Source of the DNA: Microbulbifer mangrovi
GTDB taxonomy: Bacteria > Pseudomonadota > Gammaproteobacteria > Pseudomonadales > Cellvibrionaceae
NCBI RefSeq assembly: GCF_002009015.1
Contig: NZ_LZDE01000342.1
Span: forward strand, 1 to 64,000
DNA: 64,000 nt
Direction: 5' to 3'
Shown here: positions 56,407 to 64,000 of the stretch, piece after piece
Numbering within the stretch: the first letter of the stretch is position 1
How the letters are laid out: each line of letters starts with the position of its first letter
Translations under genes and position numbers: made by a program
The notes under the pieces: model-generated
The model's input: only the letters and a program-made list of their open reading frames with translations
What the model was told of the DNA's origin: nothing
The model's database searches: none

Positions 56407-56868
56407 ATGTCTAGTAATCAGTGGGAATCGTCCTATCGGCGGGCCGCGGACAAACTCCACTCTCCACGTACCATCGACGAGAAATTACTCGCCAGTGCCC
56501 GCGCCATCAAACCGGTGAAAAAGTTCAACGCGCGCGACAGCCGACTGCTCTCCAAAGCCGCATCGGGCTTCAGCGCCATCGCCATAGCCATTGCCCTGTT
56601 GCACCCGGCCCAGTACCTTGGCGCCACCCCCGGGCAGATCGCTCCCCAGGGCAATAACCGCGAACAAGGGCTGGAACGCTACCGCCCCAAGCCCGGCAGA
56701 ATACGAGCTACAGCCGATGGCTGGCATACGCTGCGTGCCGAAGTAGAAGCCGGCAGTTATATCCAGCTGTGTTCCCAGTGGCGGCGACAACAGCAGTCGC
56801 CCGCAGAGGAGAAGCTACCGGCCGACCTGCAGGCGAAAGCGAGACAGCACTGCCGACTCCTACCGTAA
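56407..56868 (+). CDS. Small membrane protein coupled to the sigma factor, possible anti-sigma
   Basis: 153 residues. A basic N-terminal part (about 1-45, with YRRAADKLHSPRTIDEKLLA) precedes one hydrophobic stretch (SGFSAIAIAIALLHPAQYLGA, about 52-72). The outer part is rich in Gln/Arg and ends with Cys residues (LCSQWRRQQQ, RQHCRLLP). The layout, with cytoplasmic segment, single membrane helix and periplasmic domain, fits an anti-sigma factor, but no zinc-binding anti-sigma motif (HxxxCxxC) is visible. ATG 56407 has AGAGGT ten bases upstream. Sequence family not recognised. Confidence 0.6.
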   Translation: MSSNQWESSYRRAADKLHSPRTIDEKLLASARAIKPVKKFNARDSRLLSKAASGFSAIAIAIALLHPAQYLGATPGQIAPQGNNREQGLERYRPKPGRIRATADGWHTLRAEVEAGSYIQLCSQWRRQQQSPAEEKLPADLQAKARQHCRLLP

Positions 56869-56890
56869 GTGCCCACGATAAAAAATCAAC

Positions 56891-56945
56891 ACAGTATTAA
56901 AAAAGGGAGTAGCGCCCATGGTGCTACTCCCTTTTTTAATACTGT
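56891..56945. terminator. Bidirectional terminator, 23-bp perfect inverted repeat
   Basis: The arms 56891-56913 and 56923-56945 are exact reverse complements around a 9-base loop, with A6 on one side and T6 on the other. It separates the sigma/membrane-protein pair from the converging oxidoreductase operon and should end both transcripts. Confidence 0.92.
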
Positions 56946-56994
56946 TCACTTACGTCTTGTTAGATCCTGAGAAATACGGGGTGTGATTGCGGTA

Positions 56995-57978
56995 CTAGCC
57001 CCGATTCATGGTCAAAACAACCTTGCCCCGGGCCCTGCGTTCGCCAATCGCCGCAAATGCCTCAGAAAAGTCATCCAGGTCATATATCTCAGTGGTCAAC
57101 GGCTGCAGTCGCCCCTCCTGCACAAAACCCAGCAACTCGCTAAAATTCTGCATATTGCCCTTGGGATCACGCGCTGCCCAGCCCCCCCAGTAAATACCGA
57201 GAATATCACCGGCTTTCAGGAGAGGAAGGTTCAGGGGTAGGTTTGGAATATCCCCGGCGGCGAAACCAATCACCAGATAGCGGCCACCCCAGGCGATGGA
57301 GCGGTAGGCCTGCTCGGTAAATCCACCACCCACCGGGTCGTAAATGACATCCGCGCCCTTGCCATCGGTCAGTTCACGAATACGATCCTTGAGGTTTTCG
57401 CGGCTGTAGTTGATGGTTTCATCCGCTCCCAGGTCTCGACAGAAAGCGAGTTTTTCATCGGTGGACGCACAAGCGATCACCCGCGCGCCCATCAGCTTGC
57501 CCAGCTGGATCGCCGTCACGCCCACACCACCCGCAGCGCCCAGCACGACCAGGGTTTCTCCGGGCTGCAAACGTGCGCGCTGCTTGAATGCATAGTACGA
57601 CGTGGCATAGGTGATGCAGAAACCCGCCGCCTGCGGAAAATCCAGTTCTGCAGGCATTGGCATCAGGAGCTTGTGATCCACGTTGACAGATTCTGCAAAG
57701 GCAGCGAGCCCTGGCATGGCAATAACCCTATCGCCTTCCTTGAAGCCTTTTACTGCTTCTCCGACCTCACGAATGATACCGGCACATTCACCACCCGCGA
57801 CAAAAGGTAACTCAGGCTTCACCTGATACTTACCCTGAACCATCAGGCCGTCAGGGAAGTTCACCCCGGCAGCGTGTACCTCTAGCTGTACCTCGTGGGG
57901 TCTTGGAGAACCCAAAGGCCAGTCGCGGACTTTAAGATTGTCTATCGGGCCAAAGGCCTCACATACCAGTGCTCGCAT
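56995..57978 (-). CDS. NADPH:quinone oxidoreductase-like protein (zinc-free MDR family)
   Basis: 327-residue medium-chain reductase. The catalytic half has the MDR fold (HEVQLEVHAAGVNFPDGLMV, VAGGECAGIIREVGEAVKGF, GDRVIAM), with no zinc-binding cysteines in the usual places. The nucleotide-binding half has LGAAGGVGVTAIQLGKLMGA, RVIACASTDEK and IYDPVGGGFTEQAYRSI. AAAGGAG is six bases before the ATG. It is the last gene of the minus-strand acyl-CoA operon, 57 bp after the thiolase. It could reduce a quinone or an enoyl-CoA; the sequence does not decide. Confidence 0.9.
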   Translation of the reverse strand: MRALVCEAFGPIDNLKVRDWPLGSPRPHEVQLEVHAAGVNFPDGLMVQGKYQVKPELPFVAGGECAGIIREVGEAVKGFKEGDRVIAMPGLAAFAESVNVDHKLLMPMPAELDFPQAAGFCITYATSYYAFKQRARLQPGETLVVLGAAGGVGVTAIQLGKLMGARVIACASTDEKLAFCRDLGADETINYSRENLKDRIRELTDGKGADVIYDPVGGGFTEQAYRSIAWGGRYLVIGFAAGDIPNLPLNLPLLKAGDILGIYWGGWAARDPKGNMQNFSELLGFVQEGRLQPLTTEIYDLDDFSEAFAAIGERRARGKVVLTMNRG

Positions 57979-58035
57979 GGTTACTCCTTTTATTGGGCGC
58001 TACATTTCCGGCGCTATTTTTTTGCGATGCCGCGA

Positions 58036-59217
58036 TCAGACCACTTCGAACAGTCCCGCTGCCCCCATACCGCCGCCGACGCACATGGTAACCACCACAT
58101 ACTTGACGCCCCGACGCTTGCCTTCCAGCAGTGCGTGTCCAACCATCCGCGCTCCACTCATACCATAGGGATGGCCAATGGATATAGCGCCGCCATTAAC
58201 GTTGAGCTTTTCATTGTCGATACCCAGTTTGTCGCGGCAGTAAAGTACCTGTACCGCGAAGGCTTCGTTCAACTCCCACAGGCCAATGTCATCTACGGAC
58301 AGACCAGTGCGCTGCAACAGCTTGGGAATTGCGAATACCGGGCCAATACCCATTTCGTCGGGCTCACAGCCCGCGACCGCCATGCCCCGGTATATCCCCA
58401 GAGGGTTCAGGTTGCGCTGTTCGGCAAGTTTACCGTCCATCAGTACCATGGCCGCAGCGCCGTCGGAGAGCTGCGAAGCATTACCCGCAGTGATGACACC
58501 ATTATCCCGGACCGGGTTCAGGCTACGCAGACCGTCGATGGTTGTAGACGGGCGATTGCCTTCATCCATGCTCAGGGTCACTTCCTGTTCTGACTGTTCT
58601 CCGGTTTCCTTGTTCACCACGATCTTGTTACAGGTGACCGGGACAATTTCATCGGCGAACAGACCTGCCTGCTGTGCGGCCGCAGTGCGCATCTGGGATT
58701 GCAGGGAATACTCGTCCTGCAGATCGCGACTGATACCATAGCGCTTGGCAACCACTTCTGCGGTATCGATCATCGGCAGGTAGATATCCGGGTGCATGGA
58801 GAGCAGCGTGGGATCCGCTACGCGGAAGCTGTTCATCTGCTGATTCTGAACCAGGGAAATGGACTCCATACCACCGGCAAGGGTTACCGGCACACCATCC
58901 TGGGTGATCTGCTTGGCCGCGGTTGCTATGGCCATCAGGCCGGAGGAACACTGACGATCGATGGTCATACCGGCAACGGTTGTCGGCAGGCCTGCGCGCA
59001 GCGCAATCTGGCGGGCGACATTGGTGCCGGTGGTTCCCTGCTGCAGGGCCACACCAAACACGCAATCGTCAATCTCGCCAGCATCGACACCGGCGCGCTC
59101 AACCGCAGCGCTCACTGCGTGCGCGGCCAGGCTCGGTCCTTCAATATTATTGAATGCACCGCGGTAGGCTTTACCGATGGGGGTACGGGCGGTGGATACG
59201 ATGACTGCTTCTTTCAT
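58036..59217 (-). CDS. Acetyl-CoA acyltransferase (thiolase)
   Basis: Cleaves 3-ketoacyl-CoA in the last step of beta-oxidation, or condenses in reverse. 393 residues. The nucleophile Cys90 is in [17 protein letters not shown], His349 in [16 protein letters not shown] and the base Cys379 in [10 protein letters not shown], a complete triad. NEAFAVQ is the expected substrate loop. CAGGAG is seven bases before the ATG. The upstream neighbour, 27 bp away, is the 3-hydroxyacyl-CoA dehydrogenase-like SDR. Confidence 0.94.
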   Translation of the reverse strand: MKEAVIVSTARTPIGKAYRGAFNNIEGPSLAAHAVSAAVERAGVDAGEIDDCVFGVALQQGTTGTNVARQIALRAGLPTTVAGMTIDRQCSSGLMAIATAAKQITQDGVPVTLAGGMESISLVQNQQMNSFRVADPTLLSMHPDIYLPMIDTAEVVAKRYGISRDLQDEYSLQSQMRTAAAQQAGLFADEIVPVTCNKIVVNKETGEQSEQEVTLSMDEGNRPSTTIDGLRSLNPVRDNGVITAGNASQLSDGAAAMVLMDGKLAEQRNLNPLGIYRGMAVAGCEPDEMGIGPVFAIPKLLQRTGLSVDDIGLWELNEAFAVQVLYCRDKLGIDNEKLNVNGGAISIGHPYGMSGARMVGHALLEGKRRGVKYVVVTMCVGGGMGAAGLFEVV

Positions 59218-59244
59218 GGGAATTCTCCTGAGTGTTGGTCGCGA

Positions 59245-60171
59245 TCAGCCGTCGAGCTTGACGCCCGTGCCCTGTGCCGCCTTCTGGATAAACTTGACCG
59301 TCTGATTGAGGCCACCCACAAGTTCCTGCTGACCGCGTTCATCGGCGATCGCATCCAGGTTGGCGAGCACGTTCTCCGCAGTCTGCTGCTCTGGAGGCAG
59401 GTAGATACCTTCGGTCTCCAGAATACGCGCCTTGGCGAAGGCACCAGCACCCGCACAGAGGATAAACCGATTAGGAGCATCGTCCGCTACCAGTGCAATC
59501 AGCCCGGCGGTGACAGATTCCGGGGTCAGCAGTTCCAGCGCTTTTGGATCGGGAATAATGTCCTCGGTCATACGGGTGGCCGCCGTCGGGGACAGGCAGT
59601 TGACTTTAATGCCGTACTTTTCCCCCTCGAGACACAGGGTGTTCATCAGGCCAACCACGCCGGTTTTTGCCGCGCCGTAGTTGGACTGGCCGAAGTTACC
59701 GTAAAGCCCGGAAGAAGAGGTGGTCATCACGATCCGTCCATACTGCTGCTCGCGCATGATCTCCCACACGGCCTTGGTGCAGTTGACCGACCCCATCAGG
59801 TGAACATTCACCACCAGATTGAAATCATCGATCGGCGCTTTGGCAAAGGACTTGTCCCGCAGGATACCGGCGTTATTGACCAGAATATCTACACGGCCCC
59901 AGCGCTCCGCGGCATCCTTGACCATGTCCTGAACCTGCTGGTAATCGGTCACATTGGCACCGTTGGCGATCGCCTCTCCGCCTGCGGCTTCAATTTCTGC
60001 AACCACCGATTCCGCCGCGGTCAACGAACCGCCAGAGCCATCTCGTGCACCGCCAAGATCATTGACCACCACTTTAGCTCCGCGGCGCGCCAGCTCGAGC
60101 GCGTGGGATCGGCCGAGGCCATTACCGGCACCGGTGACGATGGCCACCTTACCTTCGAATGAAATAGACAT
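59245..60171 (-). CDS. SDR, 3-hydroxyacyl-CoA dehydrogenase (HSD17B4/MFE-2 type)
   Basis: 308-residue short-chain dehydrogenase. VAIVTGAGNGLGRSHALELA then VVVNDLGGARDGSGGS is the hallmark of the peroxisomal multifunctional enzyme-2 dehydrogenase domain. NNAGILRDKSFAK, a TTSSSGLYGNFGQSNYGAAK active site (Ser, Tyr, Lys) and a C-terminal extension of about 60 residues (LLTPESVTAGLIALVADDAP) match that group. I chose ATG 60171 with GGAGAG upstream. With the adjacent MaoC hydratase it makes up split MFE-2 activities: hydration and dehydrogenation through the D-3-hydroxy intermediate. Confidence 0.92.
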   Translation of the reverse strand: MSISFEGKVAIVTGAGNGLGRSHALELARRGAKVVVNDLGGARDGSGGSLTAAESVVAEIEAAGGEAIANGANVTDYQQVQDMVKDAAERWGRVDILVNNAGILRDKSFAKAPIDDFNLVVNVHLMGSVNCTKAVWEIMREQQYGRIVMTTSSSGLYGNFGQSNYGAAKTGVVGLMNTLCLEGEKYGIKVNCLSPTAATRMTEDIIPDPKALELLTPESVTAGLIALVADDAPNRFILCAGAGAFAKARILETEGIYLPPEQQTAENVLANLDAIADERGQQELVGGLNQTVKFIQKAAQGTGVKLDG

Positions 60172-60222
60172 GGTTCTCTCCGTTAACACTATTATCGAAT
60201 ATTCTTTTCAGATTGCTGTTTC

Positions 60223-60681
60223 TCAGACAAATTGCATCACCAACCATTCGGCGATCAATGCGGGCTTGTCCTCGCCCTCGATTTCCACAGTGACTTCCAT
60301 CTTGATCTGAAACTGACCCGGCTTTTTTTCCATGATATCGAGCACCTTTGCGCGCGCCCGCACCCGCTGGTTCACTTTCACGGGATTGATAAACCGGACT
60401 TTATCCAGGCCGTAATTCACTCCCATTTTCACCCCTTCCAGGGCTACATGGAGTTGCTCCGCAAAATAGGAAAGCAGCGAAAGTGAGAGGAAGCCGTGGG
60501 CGATGGTAGTGCCAAATGGCGATTTCGCGGCTGCTTCCGGGTCCACATGAATAAACTGATGATCCAGCGTGCAATCGGCGAATTTATTGATTCGATCCTG
60601 GTCAACCTGGAACCAATCCGTGGCATCGGTTTCCATGCCAATCGCGCTGGCAAAGTCCTGTGGTTTTATACTTATCGACAT
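60223..60681 (-). CDS. MaoC-type enoyl-CoA hydratase
   Basis: 152-residue hot-dog-fold hydratase. The active site D40...H45 in FADCTLDHQFIHVDPEAA, then the overhanging segment SPFGTTIAHGFLSLSLLSYF, is characteristic of (R)-specific enoyl-CoA hydratases. GGGAGAGA is before the ATG. It lies between two SDR genes in the acyl-CoA operon and probably hydrates the trans-2-enoyl-CoA made by the acyl-CoA dehydrogenase. Confidence 0.92.
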   Translation of the reverse strand: MSISIKPQDFASAIGMETDATDWFQVDQDRINKFADCTLDHQFIHVDPEAAAKSPFGTTIAHGFLSLSLLSYFAEQLHVALEGVKMGVNYGLDKVRFINPVKVNQRVRARAKVLDIMEKKPGQFQIKMEVTVEIEGEDKPALIAEWLVMQFV

Positions 60682-60707
60682 TGATCTCTCTCCCTATCAA
60701 TTTTTAA

Positions 60708-61502
60708 CTAGAATGCGGAAACACCACCGTCCACAGCGAGGGACTGGCCTGTCACGTAGCTCAGTGCCGGCGAGCAGAGCATCACCATTGCGCTGACCAC
60801 CTCCTCGGGCTTGCCGAGGCGTTTCATCGGGCTACCCGCGGCAAAAATAGAGTGCACCTGCTCCACCGTGGCACCCTCGGGTGCCTGCATATCGGTAATC
60901 ATTGGAGTCAGGGTGTAGAAAGGACAAACCGCATTCACACGCACGTTATGGCGCGCGTATTCCACTGCGGCGGTACGAGTCAGGCCGATCACGGAATGCT
61001 TGGCACCGGCATAAGATGAAGCCTTGGGCGCGCCACCAAGTCCAGCCATGGAACTCACATTGAGGATGATCCCCCCGCCCTGGCTACGCATCAGTTTCAG
61101 CTGATGCTTCATGCCAAAGAACACCCCTTTCACATTAACGCGGTGTTGTAGATCAAGGGTTTCTTCTTCCACGTCTTCAAAATACTGCATGGGCGGCGCG
61201 ATACCCGCGTTGTTTACCGCAATATCCAGACGCCCGAAGTTTTCCCGGGCCAGCGCTACCATCGAGGCACAATCGGTTTCCGAGGACACATCACAGGCCA
61301 CTGCCTGTACGGACACTCCCAGGGAAGACAGTTTTTCCACCACGGAATCAAGTCCCGCCTCGTTGATATCCCCCAGTACCAGGCTTGCGCCCCGGCGCCC
61401 CAGTTCTTCTGCGAGCAACGCACCGAATCCACTGGCCGCACCGGTAATCAGCGCTACTTTGTCGGAAAAGTCGAGCAACGGATCAAGATTGAATTCTGCC
61501 AT
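60708..61502 (-). CDS. SDR family oxidoreductase
   Basis: 264-residue classical short-chain dehydrogenase. NAD(P) motif TGAASGFGALLAEELG, acidic residue after beta-2 (LVLGDINEAG), suggesting NAD preference, NNAGIAPP, and the active site with Ser in NVSSMAG and YAGAKH (Tyr, Lys). PMKRLGKPEEVVSAMVML and GQSLAVDGGVSAF complete it. ATG 61502 is two bases after the stop of the preceding SDR, so the two are coupled. In this operon it probably oxidises a hydroxyacyl-CoA or alcohol; specificity unknown. Confidence 0.92.
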   Translation of the reverse strand: MAEFNLDPLLDFSDKVALITGAASGFGALLAEELGRRGASLVLGDINEAGLDSVVEKLSSLGVSVQAVACDVSSETDCASMVALARENFGRLDIAVNNAGIAPPMQYFEDVEEETLDLQHRVNVKGVFFGMKHQLKLMRSQGGGIILNVSSMAGLGGAPKASSYAGAKHSVIGLTRTAAVEYARHNVRVNAVCPFYTLTPMITDMQAPEGATVEQVHSIFAAGSPMKRLGKPEEVVSAMVMLCSPALSYVTGQSLAVDGGVSAF

Positions 61503-61504
61503 GA

Positions 61505-62281
61505 TTACAGCCCCCCACATGCGGTGAGCCCACCGTCTACAACCACACACTCACCGTTGGTATAGCTACCCGCGTCGGACACCAGATACAGTACGGTACC
61601 CGCCATTTCTTCCGGTTCCGCATGGCGGTGCATGGGAATATGACTCACCGCGGTGTTGTAGATTTCTTCATGACTAAACAGCGCACCGGCGAATTTGGTT
61701 TTTGTCAGACCCGGCAGCAACGCATTGACACGTATATTGAACTGCGCGCACTCCTTGGCAAACGCCTTGGTCATATTGACCACGGCGGCCTTGGTGATGG
61801 AGTAAATACCCTGCCCTACACCGGGTTGCAGCGCATTGATTGAGGCGGTATTAACAATGCAACCACCGCCGTTTTCGCGCATCAGCTTGCCCGCCTCGAC
61901 GGACATGAAAAAGTACCCGCGAATGTTGACCGCAACGGTCTTCTCGAAGGCACCGAGATCAGTATCAAGAATATGTCCGAAGTACGGATTGGTCGCAGCA
62001 TTGTTCACCAGAATATCCAGCTTGCCGTAATGATCGCGGATATGGGCAAAGACTTGCGCAATATCGTCCAAGTTGCCGATATGACACGGCAGCGCTTCCG
62101 CCTTGCCACCTGCTTCGTTAATTGCGTCCGCTACCGCCTGACAGCCCTCGATCTTGCGGCTGGAAACCAGCACATGGGCCCCCTGCTCTGCCAACAGTTT
62201 GGCGATAGCCTCACCAATACCACGGCTGGCACCGGTCACCAGGGCAATTTTTCCACTCAGGTCAAACAGATTAGTCGCCAT
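61505..62281 (-). CDS. SDR family oxidoreductase
   Basis: 258-residue classical SDR. LVTGASRGIGEAIAKLLAEQ with an SRK after beta-2 (VLVSSRKIEG), suggesting NADP preference, LVNNAATNP, TASINALQPGVGQGIYSITK (Ser, Tyr, Lys) and GECVVVDGGLTACGG. ATG 62281 has GGGAG eight bases upstream. The upstream phosphotransferase gene ends 40 bp before, on the same strand. Similar genes accompany ACAD10/11-type acyl-CoA dehydrogenases and phosphotransferases, as here. Confidence 0.92.
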   Translation of the reverse strand: MATNLFDLSGKIALVTGASRGIGEAIAKLLAEQGAHVLVSSRKIEGCQAVADAINEAGGKAEALPCHIGNLDDIAQVFAHIRDHYGKLDILVNNAATNPYFGHILDTDLGAFEKTVAVNIRGYFFMSVEAGKLMRENGGGCIVNTASINALQPGVGQGIYSITKAAVVNMTKAFAKECAQFNIRVNALLPGLTKTKFAGALFSHEEIYNTAVSHIPMHRHAEPEEMAGTVLYLVSDAGSYTNGECVVVDGGLTACGGL

Positions 62282-62321
62282 AAATTTCTCCCAACAATCG
62301 TTGTAATTATCTGATTCTTCG

Positions 62322-63389
62322 TTAACTTTCGTTTTCGATAACATCCAGCGCCATCATCGCCAGAGGCTCGACCAGAGCACCAAGCGCCGCTGCATTTTTG
62401 CTCGACGCGTTGCCGTCATGAGCGCGCTTGGCGACCCCCTGAATAATCGCCGCAAGACGGAAAAAACTGAACGCGAGATAGAACGCCCAGTTATCAATCC
62501 GCTCAATACCCATGCGATCGCAGTAGCGCGAGACATATTCCTGCTCCGAGGGAATACCCAGGCTTTTGCAATCCACGTTCATTAACCCGGAGATATTTCC
62601 GCTATTGGCAGGCATACGCAGCTGCATACACTGGTAGGCGAGGTCTGCAAACGGATGCCCCAGGGTGGAGAGTTCCCAGTCCAGCACCGCGATAGCGCGG
62701 GACTCGGTCGGGTGGAACATGATGTTGTCCAGCCGGTAGTCCCCGTGTACCAGTGACATGCGGCCATCATCTTCTGGCAAATGGTCTCCCAACCATTGAA
62801 TCAGCTGATCCATAGCAGTAATCAGCTGCAATTCCGATGCGCGGTACTGTCCCTGCCAGCGACCAAACTGCCGCTCAAAATAGTTTCCGGGGCGGCCGTA
62901 ATCGGCAAGACCCACTGCGTCGAGATTTACCGAATGCAGTGCCGCCAGTACCCGACTCATTTCCTCGTAAAACGCGCTGCGCTGGGCGTTGTCCAGCTCT
63001 GGCAGAGCGGCGTCCCAGAAAATACGTCCCTCGCAGTACTCCATCAGGTAAAACATGGAGCCGATCACATCGCGGTCTTCACACAGGTGTACGACCTTGG
63101 GAACCGGCACATCGGTGCCAGCCAGTGCACGCATCACGCGGAATTCCCTGTCCACCGCGTGTGCGGATTTGAGCAACTTTCCGGGCGGCTGGCGGCGCAG
63201 TACATAGGTTTCCGCGCCCGTCTCCAGCTTGAACGTGGGATTAGATTGTCCACCGGAAAATTTTTCAGCACTTTTTATCGGGCCGGAGAAGTCCGGCACA
63301 TTGCGCATCAGATATTCCCGCAAGCGTTCGGTATCCAGCTGATCTACCGAGGACTGCTGTGGCGCGGATTTTTGCTCTACCTCCGACAT
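62322..63389 (-). CDS. Aminoglycoside-phosphotransferase-fold protein (ACAD10/11 kinase-like)
   Basis: 355-residue kinase-fold protein. SAEKFSGGQSNPTFKLETG is the nucleotide loop, YVLRRQPPGKLL contains the Lys, LVHGDYRLDNIMFH is the Brenner catalytic loop and AVLDWELSTLGHP the metal-binding motif. In animals the same domain is fused to an acyl-CoA dehydrogenase in ACAD10/ACAD11, where it phosphorylates 4-hydroxyacyl-CoAs. Here it lies directly beside a separate acyl-CoA dehydrogenase gene (stop and start adjoining at 63389/63390), supporting that function rather than antibiotic resistance. Confidence 0.92.
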   Translation of the reverse strand: MSEVEQKSAPQQSSVDQLDTERLREYLMRNVPDFSGPIKSAEKFSGGQSNPTFKLETGAETYVLRRQPPGKLLKSAHAVDREFRVMRALAGTDVPVPKVVHLCEDRDVIGSMFYLMEYCEGRIFWDAALPELDNAQRSAFYEEMSRVLAALHSVNLDAVGLADYGRPGNYFERQFGRWQGQYRASELQLITAMDQLIQWLGDHLPEDDGRMSLVHGDYRLDNIMFHPTESRAIAVLDWELSTLGHPFADLAYQCMQLRMPANSGNISGLMNVDCKSLGIPSEQEYVSRYCDRMGIERIDNWAFYLAFSFFRLAAIIQGVAKRAHDGNASSKNAAALGALVEPLAMMALDVIENES

Positions 63390-64000
63390 TCAACCCTCCT
63401 TCGCCGCGTAGGCCGCAGCGAGGTTGCGTCCCAGCTGCATCATGTGCACCTGGTCCGGACCATCCGCCAGGCGGATTGTGCGCGCGTAGCTATACGCCCG
63501 CCCCAGATGGAAGTCCTGCCCAAGACCGGCGGCACCATGTATCTGGATCGCGCGATCAATCACGTTGCAGGCCATCTGTGGTGCTACAACCTTGATCATG
63601 GCAATCAGGTCGCGCGCCGCCTTGTTGCCATAACGATCCATCTGGTCCGCGGCTTTCAGGGTGAGTAGCCGCGCCTGTTCAATTTCACAGGCAGAGCGGG
63701 CGATATCTTCCCGCACGGAGCCCTGCTTAATCATCGGACGACCGAATACAATACGCTCCTCAGCGCGCTTGGACATAGCCTCGAGTGCGCGCTGGGCCTG
63801 TCCGATCAATCGCATACAATGGTGAATACGACCGGGGCCGAGACGTCCCTGGGCAATTTCAAAACCGCGCCCCTCACCGAGGATCAGGTTTTCTTTCGGC
63901 ACCCGCACATTGTCGAAAATGATCTCCGCATGCCCTTCCGGTGCATCGTCATAGCCGAACACCGTCATCGGACGAACCACCTTCACACCCGGTGTATTCA
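63390..64000 (-). CDS. Acyl-CoA dehydrogenase, C-terminal part (runs off right edge)
   Basis: About 203 residues of the C-terminal half. [48 protein letters not shown] and the last block [20 protein letters not shown]. The YEGT position of medium-chain enzymes is ADGPDQVH, the ACAD10/11-like version. The stop adjoins the start of the phosphotransferase gene, so the two are surely one unit. The N-terminal flavin-binding half is outside the window. Confidence 0.93.
   Translation of the reverse strand, partial: NTPGVKVVRPMTVFGYDDAPEGHAEIIFDNVRVPKENLILGEGRGFEIAQGRLGPGRIHHCMRLIGQAQRALEAMSKRAEERIVFGRPMIKQGSVREDIARSACEIEQARLLTLKAADQMDRYGNKAARDLIAMIKVVAPQMACNVIDRAIQIHGAAGLGQDFHLGRAYSYARTIRLADGPDQVHMMQLGRNLAAAYAAKEG

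Noticed and set aside
58699-60162. Long plus-strand open frame of 487 codons opposite the thiolase and SDR genes
   Set aside because: It lies antisense to two genes with full catalytic motifs, has no ribosome site or recognisable domain, and is the usual mirror frame of GC-rich coding DNA. Similar frames at 3160-3984, 12748-13932, 5802-6854 and 31041-32237 were dropped for the same reason.
62322-63389. Aminoglycoside resistance gene
   Set aside because: The protein has the APH fold, but it adjoins an acyl-CoA dehydrogenase gene stop-to-start and matches the ACAD10/11-associated kinase arrangement.

Overview
The window reads as chromosomal DNA of a free-living, probably marine gammaproteobacterium. 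Pointers are the GC-rich coding sequence, several TonB-dependent receptors, a mutS-fdxA pair of the Pseudomonas type, dinB with a LexA box, and small proteins (DUF6482, DUF6116 types) familiar from the Pseudomonas/Cellvibrio/Microbulbifer side of the class. Genus is not decidable by eye. There are no rRNAs, tRNAs, CRISPR arrays or insertion sequences that I can support.

Layout. 0-4.4 kb: the N-terminal part of a TonB-dependent receptor and a MalT/LuxR-type regulator. 4.6-9.4 kb: nitronate monooxygenase and acyl-CoA dehydrogenase, a divergent TetR regulator, and a GMC flavoprotein. 9.6-14.2 kb: a two-gene RND efflux system. 14.3-53.1 kb: a large block devoted mostly to peptidoglycan breakdown and use, interrupted by LysR, DUF6482, mutS and fdxA. 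53.3-56.9 kb: housekeeping and stress genes (carboxymuconolactone-decarboxylase-like protein, dinB, DUF6116, a sigma-like gene with a small membrane partner). 57.0-64.0 kb: an eight-gene minus-strand fatty-acid/acyl-CoA degradation operon that runs off the right edge.

The main discovery is the peptidoglycan-utilisation locus. It combines two outer-membrane TonB-dependent receptors, lipoprotein amidase, GH3 NagZ-type glucosaminidase, NlpC/P60 endopeptidase, and an exo-muramidase (NamZ/DUF1343) fused to a VanX-like D-Ala-D-Ala dipeptidase. It also has an exported LD-carboxypeptidase, a lipoprotein serine hydrolase, a transglutaminase-fold protein, a Na+/solute symporter, a BadF-type amino-sugar kinase, MurQ etherase, an L-Ala-D/L-Glu epimerase, and a GlcDEF-type enzyme that could oxidise the D-lactate released by MurQ. 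The gene content merges what Bacillus subtilis keeps in its ybb (murQ-murR-murP-amiE-nagZ-namZ) and ykf (ldcA-epimerase-NlpC) operons, with a symporter plus kinase in place of the PTS.

Two RpiR-family regulators in the block share an almost identical DNA-recognition segment. The promoter regions of most peptidoglycan genes carry a palindrome close to GGAATA-WWW-TATTCC, usually with a second, weaker copy 32-33 bp away. I infer a dedicated regulon. All functional assignments come from reading motifs by eye; no database search was possible.
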